Shown one piece after another: positions 8,457 to 16,573 of a DNA stretch of 29,873 bases. The notes beneath the pieces are model-generated. The model saw only the letters and a program-made list of their open reading frames with translations, was not told where the DNA came from and made no database searches. Origin of the DNA: Barnesiella merdipullorum (GTDB lineage: Bacteria > Bacteroidota > Bacteroidia > Bacteroidales > Barnesiellaceae); NCBI GenBank assembly GCA_019116365.1, contig DXBT01000017.1, positions 1 to 29,873 on the forward strand, written 5' to 3'. The stretch's first letter is position 1, and each line of letters starts with the position of its first letter. Position numbers and translations under genes: made by a program.

Positions 8457-8500
8457 AGGCCATACGGTGTATGGGTAAAGGCTGTATGGCCTCTGTTTTA
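8457..8500 (+). terminator. Hairpin before susC with an alternative fold
   Basis: AGGCCATAC (8457-8465) pairs perfectly with GTATGGCCT (8484-8492), followed by CTGTTTTA. The inner CCATAC can instead pair with GTATGG at 8469-8474, so two exclusive hairpins are possible. It may be a partial terminator or attenuator between the preceding gene and susC. Confidence 0.45.
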
Positions 8501-8519
8501 ATCGACTTATTTTAATGTC

Positions 8520-11500
8520 ATGAAAAGTAAAGTGTATTTATTAATAGTGGCCAGTCTCTTGATTGTGATCTTCTTCCCCGTTGGGCTATGGGCTCAAGAT
8601 AACAGTCTTGTGGTTTCTGGTAGTGTCTCCAATGCCAGTCAAGAACCGTTGGTAGGTGTGAGTGTCCTTGTCAAGGAGACTCATGCAGGCACCATGACCG
8701 ATGCCGACGGGCGCTTCTCAATCAAGGCGGCCGAGGGGCAGAAGCTGGAGTTTCACTATATCGGGTACGAAACAAAGGTTGTCAAGGTGACTGGCAAGAC
8801 GATGCTTGTCGTTTTGTCGGAGAATCAAGTAGAACTGGACGATGTGGTGGTAATCGGTTACGGTACGCAGAAGAAGAGCGACTTGACCGGTTCGCTGTCG
8901 TCGGTAAAAGGCGAGGATATCGTCAAGACAGGCGATGCCAACATTACCCAGTCGTTGCAAGGTAAGGCCGCCGGTGTTTATGTAACCTCCAACTCGGGAA
9001 CCCCGGGAGCCGGTGCTACCGTGCGTATTCGTGGTTATGGATCTATCTCGACCGATTTGACCCCCCTCTATGTTGTGGACGGGCAACCTATGGAAGAGAG
9101 CAGTGTCAATGCCATTAACCCTATTGATATTGAGAATATCGAGATCTTGAAAGATGCATCGGCCACCGCCATTTACGGTTCGCGTGGTGCCAATGGTGTA
9201 GTTCTTATCACGACCAAAAAGGGGAAAGCCGGTAAGACCAATATCTCGTTTGATGCATCGTTTGGTTGGTCAAATGCGATCAATCGCATACACATGATGA
9301 GCAGCGACCAATTATATGGTTTCCTTCAAGAGGCTTATGAAAACGATGGGTTGCGTATGCCGCGTAACATTACCAGGCTCTATCACCTCGACGGTGAGGG
9401 GCTTGGCCCGCTCGACGAATACGGAGAGCCTACCGACATTAACGTGTATAACACCGATTGGTGGAAAGAGACCACTCAAACGGCTTTCAAGCATAGCTAC
9501 AACCTGTCGGTCAGTGGGGGTACCGATAAACTCACCAGCCACTTCAGTATAGGCTATATGAATCAGGAGGGTATCATAAAGACTTCTGATTATGAGCGTA
9601 TTACTCTGCGAACAAACAACGAATACAAGTTCAACAAGTGGATTACCATCGGGCAGACCCTGGGTGTGGCCTATGTAAAGAGCCACGACTTGAACACTCC
9701 CATCAATGAGATTCTGTTGCCCGACCCCTTCACCCCGATTTATGCCAAGGATGCCGACAAGCAAGATCCCAACTATGAGTACAACAAGTACATGGGTTCG
9801 CAATACAGCTACTACTCCAATCCGGTGGCCAAGCTCAACCGGCAGAAGAAAGAGCACATCAACCGCAACATCGACGGTACGGCCTATTTGAATATCAACC
9901 TGGGATTGAAAGGGTTGTATTTCAAAACTATGCTGGGTTTCGAACTTCCAGGATATACCTATACCGAGTTTAATCCCTTCTTCGACTTGCGACCCAACGA
10001 TACACTCTATAACATGTGTACCAATCCCGAGAGCAAGTTCCTTTTGCAAAACAGTGTGACCAATATCTCGACGACCGAGTTGAATTATACGTTCCAGAAT
10101 ACGCTGAGCTACGACAATACGTTTGGCAAGCACTCGATTTCGGCCGTAGCTGGTTTCACCTGGGAGTCCTATACGGGTAATACCTTCACGGCCCAGCGCC
10201 TCAATACCCCCAGCAACTCCGAAGCCTTCCAGATTGTGGGTGCCGGTACCGAAGAGGGAACCTCCTCGGGCTACCGCTACGAGACCTACCTCATTTCATA
10301 CCTTGGTCGTGTGAACTACAACTACGACAACCGTTACCTGGCTACGGTGAGTGTACGTGCCGACGGTTCTTCGAAGTTCGCTTCGGGCAATCGCTGGGGA
10401 ACCTTCCCCTCCTTCTCGTTGGGCTGGCGCATCGACCAGGAAGAGTTCTTCAAGGATTGGAATCAAAATGCACTCAGCGCCGTGAAACTGCGTGGAGGCT
10501 GGGGCCAGATAGGTAACCAGAATATACCCTCCTATGCCTATGCCGATATTGTTTCGACCTACGACACTTGGGTGTATGGTTTCAACAGCGGGCAGAATAT
10601 GCTCAAGGCCTATGCCTCTACTTCGAAAGGTAACAAGGATATCAAGTGGGAAACCGTGGAACAAGGTAACGTGGGTGTGGACCTGGGATTCTTCAAGAAC
10701 TCTCTCACCTTGTCGGCCGATGCCTATATCAAGACCACCCGCGATATGTTGATGCAGAACCCGCTTCCGAGCATGGCCGGTTATCCCACAACACCGTGGG
10801 TAAATGCAGGGTCGGTTGAGAACCGAGGCCTGGAGTTTTTGATCGGGTATCAGGGAAAAGTGGGAGACTTCCGCTATGCCGTGAGTGCCAACTTTACCTT
10901 CCAAAAGAATAAATTGGTCGAGACCGGTACGAACGACCCCATCTGGGGAAGCGTCTCCAAAAACGAGATTGGCGAGGAGTTCGGACGTTTCTATGGTTAT
11001 GTATATGACGGAATATTCCAGTCGGAGGAAGAGGTGCTTGCCCATGTGGGTGCCGATGGCAAGACTCTGCTTCAGCCGATGGCCGAGCCGGGTGATGCCC
11101 GATTTAAAAATGTCAATGGCGACAATACCCTCGACAGTGACGACCGCGACTATATAGGTAATCCCAATCCCGACGTAATTTACGGTGGAAACATCGAGTT
11201 GGGATATAAGGGTCTCGACTTTGCCCTCTATTTCCAGGGCGTGGCCGGTAATGATATCTGGGTAGGGACCAAGGCCCTCATGCGGCAAACGAGTATGACC
11301 AACCTGTTGGCCGAGACCTATACCGATGCCTGGCGTAAACCCGGCGACAAGACCGATGTGTTTGGAATCACTCGCAAGGACGATAACGACAACTATCGCA
11401 ACTCATCGTGGTATGTACAGGATGGTAGCTTCTGCAAAATCAAGTCGGTACAGTTGGGCTATACCTTCCCCAAGAAATGGATCGAGGCTACCAAGGTGGC

Positions 11501-11666
11501 CAGTTCTTTGCGCTTGTATGTAAGTGCCGAGAATCTCTTTACGATAACCAAATTCAAATATATGGATCCCGAGGTGCCCAACGGAAATGCTTTGGATATG
11601 GGTATAGAGAATCTGGGATATCCCAATCCGCGCACATTTACCGTAGGTGTTAATGTCCAATTTTAA
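8520..11666 (+). CDS. susC-like: SusC-family TonB-dependent outer-membrane transporter
   Basis: This 1048-residue protein has the full SusC layout. A signal peptide ends near residue 25 (GLWAQ). A carboxypeptidase-like regulatory domain spans about 31-105 (VSGSVSNASQEPLVGVSV... LEFHYIGYET). The hallmark motif VELDDVVVIGYGTQKKSDLTG (about 104-124) leads into the plug, with GVYVTSNSGTPGAGATVRIRG and EILKDASATAIYGSRGANGV. A long beta-barrel ends in the aromatic-terminated strand FTVGVNVQF. With SusD it forms the lidded channel that imports oligosaccharides using TonB energy. SusD starts 12 bases downstream. The protein belongs to the common SusC clade with a carboxypeptidase-like N-terminal domain. 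I see no STN signalling domain, so signalling through an anti-sigma factor is not suggested. Confidence 0.97.
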   Translation: MKSKVYLLIVASLLIVIFFPVGLWAQDNSLVVSGSVSNASQEPLVGVSVLVKETHAGTMTDADGRFSIKAAEGQKLEFHYIGYETKVVKVTGKTMLVVLSENQVELDDVVVIGYGTQKKSDLTGSLSSVKGEDIVKTGDANITQSLQGKAAGVYVTSNSGTPGAGATVRIRGYGSISTDLTPLYVVDGQPMEESSVNAINPIDIENIEILKDASATAIYGSRGANGVVLITTKKGKAGKTNISFDASFGWSNAINRIHMMSSDQLYGFLQEAYENDGLRMPRNITRLYHLDGEGLGPLDEYGEPTDINVYNTDWWKETTQTAFKHSYNLSVSGGTDKLTSHFSIGYMNQEGIIKTSDYERITLRTNNEYKFNKWITIGQTLGVAYVKSHDLNTPINEILLPDPFTPIYAKDADKQDPNYEYNKYMGSQYSYYSNPVAKLNRQKKEHINRNIDGTAYLNINLGLKGLYFKTMLGFELPGYTYTEFNPFFDLRPNDTLYNMCTNPESKFLLQNSVTNISTTELNYTFQNTLSYDNTFGKHSISAVAGFTWESYTGNTFTAQRLNTPSNSEAFQIVGAGTEEGTSSGYRYETYLISYLGRVNYNYDNRYLATVSVRADGSSKFASGNRWGTFPSFSLGWRIDQEEFFKDWNQNALSAVKLRGGWGQIGNQNIPSYAYADIVSTYDTWVYGFNSGQNMLKAYASTSKGNKDIKWETVEQGNVGVDLGFFKNSLTLSADAYIKTTRDMLMQNPLPSMAGYPTTPWVNAGSVENRGLEFLIGYQGKVGDFRYAVSANFTFQKNKLVETGTNDPIWGSVSKNEIGEEFGRFYGYVYDGIFQSEEEVLAHVGADGKTLLQPMAEPGDARFKNVNGDNTLDSDDRDYIGNPNPDVIYGGNIELGYKGLDFALYFQGVAGNDIWVGTKALMRQTSMTNLLAETYTDAWRKPGDKTDVFGITRKDDNDNYRNSSWYVQDGSFCKIKSVQLGYTFPKKWIEATKVASSLRLYVSAENLFTITKFKYMDPEVPNGNALDMGIENLGYPNPRTFTVGVNVQF

Positions 11667-11678
11667 ACGATTACAGTC

Positions 11679-13286
11679 ATGAAACTAAGATTAGGAATAT
11701 TATATATTTTGTTGGGTTCGTTGTGTGTGCTCCCCTCGTGTACCGATGAGGATCTCGACACGACGATGTATGGAGGTCGAGAAGATACGGCGTTTTACAG
11801 CAATCTTGAGGAGATAAATCAAGCCTTGACCGCCTGCTACTTCTATATGAAAAACAGTTGGAACGATATGAGCCTCGAGCTCATGTTTATCAACGACTGC
11901 GCTTCGGACGATTGCGAGAAGGGCGGTGGTGGACTCACCGACAACGGCGATATTTACCAGCTCGAGACGTTCAATGTGTTTACGACCAACAGCAAGGTGA
12001 GTCAGTTTTGGGGTATGGCCTATTCGGCTATCTATCAAGTGAACACGTTGTTGGACAAGACTGCTGCATTTCGTGCTTCGCATACCGACCTGACCGAGGA
12101 CGATCTTACTCTGCTCTCCCGCTATGAAAACGAGGCACGTTGGATTCGAGGTTTGTGGTATTTCAATCTGGCCTATCTGTGGGGCGATGTACCCTTGTTC
12201 CTGCATGCCGAGCAACCCGACGATATCTACAAGTCGCGCACGCCGGTGGCTCAAATCTGGGAGCAGGTGATTGCCGATTTTACAGCTGCTACGGCTCTTC
12301 CGAAACGGAGCGAATATCCGGCCGAGGACATGGGCCGCGTGACCAGTGGCGCCGCTTATGCCATGCTGGGTCGTACCTATTGGTATAAACGGGATTTCGA
12401 GAAAGCCTATGAGATGCTTCATATTTTGGTCGAGGGAGACCAAAAGGGAGAGTATGAGCTGGATCCCGATTTCGCTACCCAGTGGCTCAATCCCAATTCC
12501 AATACAAAGGAGTCGGTCTTTGAAATTCAGTATGTGACCAATGGCAAGAACTGGAACGAATCGACCGGATGGAACGGTGTGTGGTTTATCCCCAGCAGCG
12601 ACGGTGGTTATGGTTTCCACGTGCCTACCCAACATCTGCTCGATGCCTTCGACCCCGAAGATCCGCGCATCACCTGGACCTTTGTTCGTCAAGGCGACCA
12701 GTTCGTGGGCAACGACTTCGAGACCAAAGACAACAACTACCCCAGCCGCTATTTCGACCGTAAGCATTTTGTTCCCATGAGCGAGACCATGAATGCGGCT
12801 TCGCCTGTATATCCCCAGGATACCGAGGCTACGGTATATGTCATTCGTTATGCCGATGTATTGTTGATGTATGCCGAGACCTGCTTGGAGAAGGGTGATC
12901 TCACGGGTGCCAAGAAATACCTGAACATGATTAGAAAACGGGCTCGCGAGTCCAGCCCGCTGGATCCGAAGCGTGTGGTTCAGAAATATGTGCCCGACAC
13001 GAAGCCCACTTCGTTGCCCGATATCACATCGGATAACGTTGAGGAGGTGCGCCAGGCCATCTGGGACGAACGTCGATTCGAGTTTGCCTGCGAGGGTGTG
13101 CGCCGTCGCGATCTGATGCAGCAGGGCCGATATGGCGAAATCATGCAGGCTGTCTATGCCAACGGCTATGCGACCGAAGATGTCGATAAGGGACGCTATT
13201 ATACCAAGGAGAAGGAGCTGTTCCCCATCCCCCAGAACGAGATTGACTTGAGTCGGGGAGCCTTGGTTCAGAATCCCGGGTATTAA
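11679..13286 (+). CDS. susD-like: SusD-family surface glycan-binding lipoprotein
   Basis: This 535-residue protein has a lipoprotein signal (LGSLCVLPSC, lipidated Cys near residue 21). The SusD/RagB fold is recognised from the N-terminal helical segment (EEINQALTACYFYMKNSW, WIRGLWYFNLAYLWGDVPLF), the TPR-like helices and the C-terminal signature block (RYADVLLMYAETCLEKGDLTGAKKYLNMIR; WDERRFEFACEGVRRRDLMQ; ending LFPIPQNEID). It follows SusC by 12 bases and acts as the lid that captures glycan at the outer membrane. A hairpin lies 18 bases after its stop (13305-13333). Confidence 0.97.
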   Translation: MKLRLGILYILLGSLCVLPSCTDEDLDTTMYGGREDTAFYSNLEEINQALTACYFYMKNSWNDMSLELMFINDCASDDCEKGGGGLTDNGDIYQLETFNVFTTNSKVSQFWGMAYSAIYQVNTLLDKTAAFRASHTDLTEDDLTLLSRYENEARWIRGLWYFNLAYLWGDVPLFLHAEQPDDIYKSRTPVAQIWEQVIADFTAATALPKRSEYPAEDMGRVTSGAAYAMLGRTYWYKRDFEKAYEMLHILVEGDQKGEYELDPDFATQWLNPNSNTKESVFEIQYVTNGKNWNESTGWNGVWFIPSSDGGYGFHVPTQHLLDAFDPEDPRITWTFVRQGDQFVGNDFETKDNNYPSRYFDRKHFVPMSETMNAASPVYPQDTEATVYVIRYADVLLMYAETCLEKGDLTGAKKYLNMIRKRARESSPLDPKRVVQKYVPDTKPTSLPDITSDNVEEVRQAIWDERRFEFACEGVRRRDLMQQGRYGEIMQAVYANGYATEDVDKGRYYTKEKELFPIPQNEIDLSRGALVQNPGY

Positions 13287-13304
13287 AGATTGTTTAACCT
13301 CTTA

Positions 13305-13333
13305 TATGGAGCCAGGAACATTTCCTGCCCATA
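13305..13333 (+). promoter_or_regulatory. Intercistronic hairpin after susD
   Basis: TATGG (13305-13309) pairs with CCATA (13329-13333), and an inner stem CAGGAA/TTCCTG has a three-base loop. It is not followed by a T-run, so it is more likely an mRNA-stability or processing element than a terminator. The remaining bases to 13444 hold no gene. Confidence 0.3.
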
Positions 13334-13444
13334 CAAGAAAAAAAGTCGCTTCTACCGATAGTCGCTCGAGAAATATGCGGGCATGACAAGATAGACACAT
13401 TTAACGAATAACAGTTGCTAATTAAAGATAGATAGATTGTGAAG

Positions 13445-15436
13445 ATGAGAAATTGGATATATGCGGTATTGCTCCTGGCCGGTCTGGTGGGTTGTACCAC
13501 CGAGAAAACCGAGGTAAAAAACCCGATTGTGGTAGATACCGATTTTGTTTTGCAAGGGAACTATTACGGGGGAGCCATGCAGTGGGAACCTACCGATCGC
13601 GACTCGATGACCGAGGCTCAATGGGAGCGCCTTTTCAAGCGCGTGAAATTTATGAATCTGGGGTATATACGCTGCTGCATCATGCCCTATTATTACTGTT
13701 TTGGGTATGAAGGGCAGAATCCCATACTGCTTTGGAACATGGATTCGACCCGGGTCGATGCCCGGTGGTATGCCAATTCTCGCCGGTATATGAACGACCT
13801 GTACCGCCAGCTTCAGTTCTGTAAAGACAACCATATCGATGTGCTCTTGGGTGAATGGTGGAAACCGATGAATCCCAACTGGCAACAGACTGTCCCTGTC
13901 GATATGCCCAAATATACGATTGAACTCGACGACCCCCGGTATGCCGCGGCAGTTGCCACGATGGTCGAGCATCTGGTCAAGGAGAAGGGTTTCACCTGTA
14001 TCAAACAGTTCAACCTGGGTAACGAGGTGAACCTCATGGCCAATGATCCCAAGAACGGCTATTCGTGGGAAAAGTGGAAACAGTCTATTCTCAACTTGCG
14101 GGCCGAGCTCGATAAACGCGGTCTCAACGATATTAAAATCGTGGGTCCCGACGGGGGGTACTGGGGGGTCGATGTATGGTTCAACAAGACGTTGAACGAG
14201 CTCGACAGCGTGGTGTCGGTAATCGACTATCACTGGTACATTAATAAAGATTGGACCTATACCAACCGGGTGGAAGACGAGACCCGCATGTTCCACTTCT
14301 TCACGCAGATGCAAGATAGTAGCAAGGTGAATATTTGGGGCGAGATGGGTATCCGCGACGGGCACGATGAGGTCTTCGACCAGCATACACTCATTCACCA
14401 ATGGTGGTATGGTACATTCGTGGCCGATGCCTTGATACAGACTTTGCGTTCGGGCTGGTCGGCTGCGGCAGCCTGGGGTATGGACGATGCCATGCACTAC
14501 AAGGATAATCTTGATGAACAGAAACGCTGGGGTTTCTGGAACTCCATTGCCGAGCAGAAGAACAAACCCGAGGAGGCCAACATCCGTCCCTGGTTCTATA
14601 CCTGGTCGTTGATGTCGCGCAATATTCCCAAGGGTTCCAAAATTTTATATTGCAACTCATATCGTACTCAGAATCTCAATTGTGTGGCGGCTCTCACCCC
14701 GGCGGGCGATTTGACGTTTGCTATTACCAATACGGCCGACTTTGCCCAAAGCGTAACTTTGCAGATTCCCACGGTGACCAATCGGCCCACGGTCAATAAA
14801 TATGTCTATTTCGAAGACGACTATCCGGTCGATGCCGATGGATTCCCTGTGGCAAAGGAGGTGCTGAAGAGTGTCGATTTCACTCGTGGAGTGACTATCG
14901 ATTTCCCGGCCAAGGGTTTTGTGATGCTCACGACCAACGGCGGGAGCCGTCCCGAGATTGTCAAGAACGACCGTTGCATGGTAGATCCCATGGAGGGTAT
15001 CCAGCGCATGTATGATCACTCCGACAATCTGGGGATGAATAGCTTTGCCCGCTTTTACGACGAGTGTGGTGGCTCTACCCCCGATTTCCAATTCTTTAAA
15101 GTGCTGGAAGACCACGGTTCGATTCATCCTTCGACCAACGACGAAAGTGCCTATGTCACTTACAAGTTCGATGGGATGAACCATTTCGAAATCAAAGTGT
15201 CGGGTGTAGAGACCGTAGCCGACCGTTTCAAGGTCTATGCTTCGTCCGATAACAAGACGTGGCAACCTGTCGAGCTCGACTTTACCGAACCCGAGATGTC
15301 GGTTTGGCGATTTGTACATGCGACGATGACCCCCAAAGCTCCACTTGCAAATGTCAACTATTTGAAAATCGAGATGTTGCCGAAAGGCTATTTTGCCAAC
15401 ACCCGTATTCGTGAAGTGAAGATAGAGAAACGATAA
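13445..15436 (+). CDS. Clan GH-A glycoside hydrolase lipoprotein with C-terminal discoidin-like domain
   Basis: I chose the ATG at 13445 over the GTG six bases upstream because it begins a clean lipoprotein signal (LLLAGLVGC, Cys near 17). The 663-residue protein then has a TIM-barrel-like domain to about residue 400. Glu194 in FNLGNEVNL is the likely acid/base and Glu300 in NIWGEMGIRDG the likely nucleophile; the order and 106-residue spacing fit clan GH-A retaining enzymes. The barrel is followed by a small beta-sandwich and a C-terminal discoidin-like module (about 560-650: FEIKVSGVETVADRFKVYAS, KTWQPVEL). The family is not certain: GH5, GH39 or an unassigned clan-A family are all possible. 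As a cell-surface enzyme beside SusC/SusD, it probably cuts the polymer or trims branches before uptake. Confidence 0.82.
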   Translation: MRNWIYAVLLLAGLVGCTTEKTEVKNPIVVDTDFVLQGNYYGGAMQWEPTDRDSMTEAQWERLFKRVKFMNLGYIRCCIMPYYYCFGYEGQNPILLWNMDSTRVDARWYANSRRYMNDLYRQLQFCKDNHIDVLLGEWWKPMNPNWQQTVPVDMPKYTIELDDPRYAAAVATMVEHLVKEKGFTCIKQFNLGNEVNLMANDPKNGYSWEKWKQSILNLRAELDKRGLNDIKIVGPDGGYWGVDVWFNKTLNELDSVVSVIDYHWYINKDWTYTNRVEDETRMFHFFTQMQDSSKVNIWGEMGIRDGHDEVFDQHTLIHQWWYGTFVADALIQTLRSGWSAAAAWGMDDAMHYKDNLDEQKRWGFWNSIAEQKNKPEEANIRPWFYTWSLMSRNIPKGSKILYCNSYRTQNLNCVAALTPAGDLTFAITNTADFAQSVTLQIPTVTNRPTVNKYVYFEDDYPVDADGFPVAKEVLKSVDFTRGVTIDFPAKGFVMLTTNGGSRPEIVKNDRCMVDPMEGIQRMYDHSDNLGMNSFARFYDECGGSTPDFQFFKVLEDHGSIHPSTNDESAYVTYKFDGMNHFEIKVSGVETVADRFKVYASSDNKTWQPVELDFTEPEMSVWRFVHATMTPKAPLANVNYLKIEMLPKGYFANTRIREVKIEKR

Positions 15437-15471
15437 AAAGGTGGTGCGACGATAGAGTTATTGCGGTAGGG

Positions 15472-15539
15472 AGAAGATACCGAATCTCACGCATGCGAGT
15501 CAATGCATTGTGGATATAAAGGTGGGTTTGGTATCTTCT
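15472..15539 (+). promoter_or_regulatory. Long-loop hairpin between hydrolase and methyltransferase genes
   Basis: AGAAGATACC (15472-15481) is perfectly complementary to GGTATCTTCT (15530-15539). The loop contains a smaller stem around the palindrome CGCATGCG. The right arm is followed by the T-rich TCTTTTC. It could be a weak terminator or a processing site that lowers expression of the downstream gene. Confidence 0.35.
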
Positions 15540-15559
15540 TCTTTTCAAGAGAAATAGGA

Positions 15560-16551
15560 ATGAATAAGGACCTGTTTTTTGACGCGTTGGACAAGAAGAA
15601 CCAAAGCGGCACGCCCCCTTGTGGGAGTTGGAATTCCATTTGTGGGGAAAATTCGGAGAGGGTCGCTTCTGTGTAGGAACCGATTTTGAGAAACTGAGTC
15701 GGGGACAAAAGGAGCGGACCTTGGAAGAGAATGTCGATACAATGGCCGCTGTGTGCGAGCTGTTGTCGTTCTCGGCAGTGACCGCTCCCGGCGGTTACTG
15801 GGAGGTAGCTCCCGGTGTGCCGGCGTGGTATTATTTGCCCGAGGAGTATCGCTTACGGCAAATCGACCTGATGAAGAAGAGGTTGGGCGACGATGTGGCT
15901 ATTGTGGTCAACGTGGGAGGTGTGATGGCCATGCCTGAGGCTCATGAGTATATGGACTTTTCGATAAAGCTGATGACCGAGCCCGACCAAATCGACGAGA
16001 TAGCCCGTGCAAAGTTTCAGAATTCTCTGCCAGCCATCGACTGGTGCAGCGACCATGGGGTTGATGTGGTGCTTACGGCCTCCGATATTGCCGATGGTCA
16101 TGGTCTCTACTTTTCGCCCGAGCAACTCGACCGCTTTGTTTTTCCCTATCTGTCCCGATGGGCCGACTATGCGCATGATCGGCATCTGCGGGCCATCATG
16201 CACACCGATGGCAATATCAATGCCGTGGTCGGGAAGATTGCCTCCAGTGGGGTCGATGCTCTTCAGGCTCTCGACAGTACCGCCCACATGGATATTGTGG
16301 ATATTGCCAGGCGCTATCGCGACTTGTTGTGCGTGTGCGGCAACGTCGATTGTGGTTTGTTGCAACAGGCTTCGGCCGATGACGTCTATGCGGCCACGCT
16401 CGATTTGGTAGGACAGTTGCAGACCGCGCCCAACTTTGTACTGGGGGCCTCCAATGCATTGCAGGTAGAGGCTCCGGCCGAAAACTATCTGGCACTCGTG
16501 CGGGCCGCCCGCGACGGCAGTCGGCGAGACTTGTGTGAAAAGAAACAGTAG
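15560..16551 (+). pseudogene. URO-D-fold methyltransferase (MtaA/CmuA superfamily), frameshifted near the N-terminus
   Basis: The natural start is ATG at 15560, giving MNKDLFFDALDKKNQSGTPP. The frame then breaks at a run of five C (15614-15618). The next frame, from the TTG at 15619, continues as LWELEFHLWGKFGEGRF to 16551. One extra C would restore a 330-residue protein, the same size as its paralogues here (327, 333, 350). The body has the URO-D/corrinoid-methyltransferase fold: PGGYWEVAPG, VVLTASDIADGHGLYFSPEQ, and HTDG at corrected residues 215-218 where MtaA has the zinc motif HxCG. No matching second Cys is seen, so it is not a zinc-thiol enzyme. By family it could transfer a methyl group from a substrate to a corrinoid protein. 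It lies between two secreted hydrolases, 22 bases before the next gene. The break may be a sequencing error, a phase-variable tract or true decay. Confidence 0.75.
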
Positions 16552-16573
16552 TAATAAATAATAGACAAATCTA

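Noticed and set aside
13439..13444. GTG start two codons upstream of the clan GH-A lipoprotein ATG
   Set aside because: The ATG at 13445 gives a normal lipoprotein signal, and GTG starts are less common in this group.
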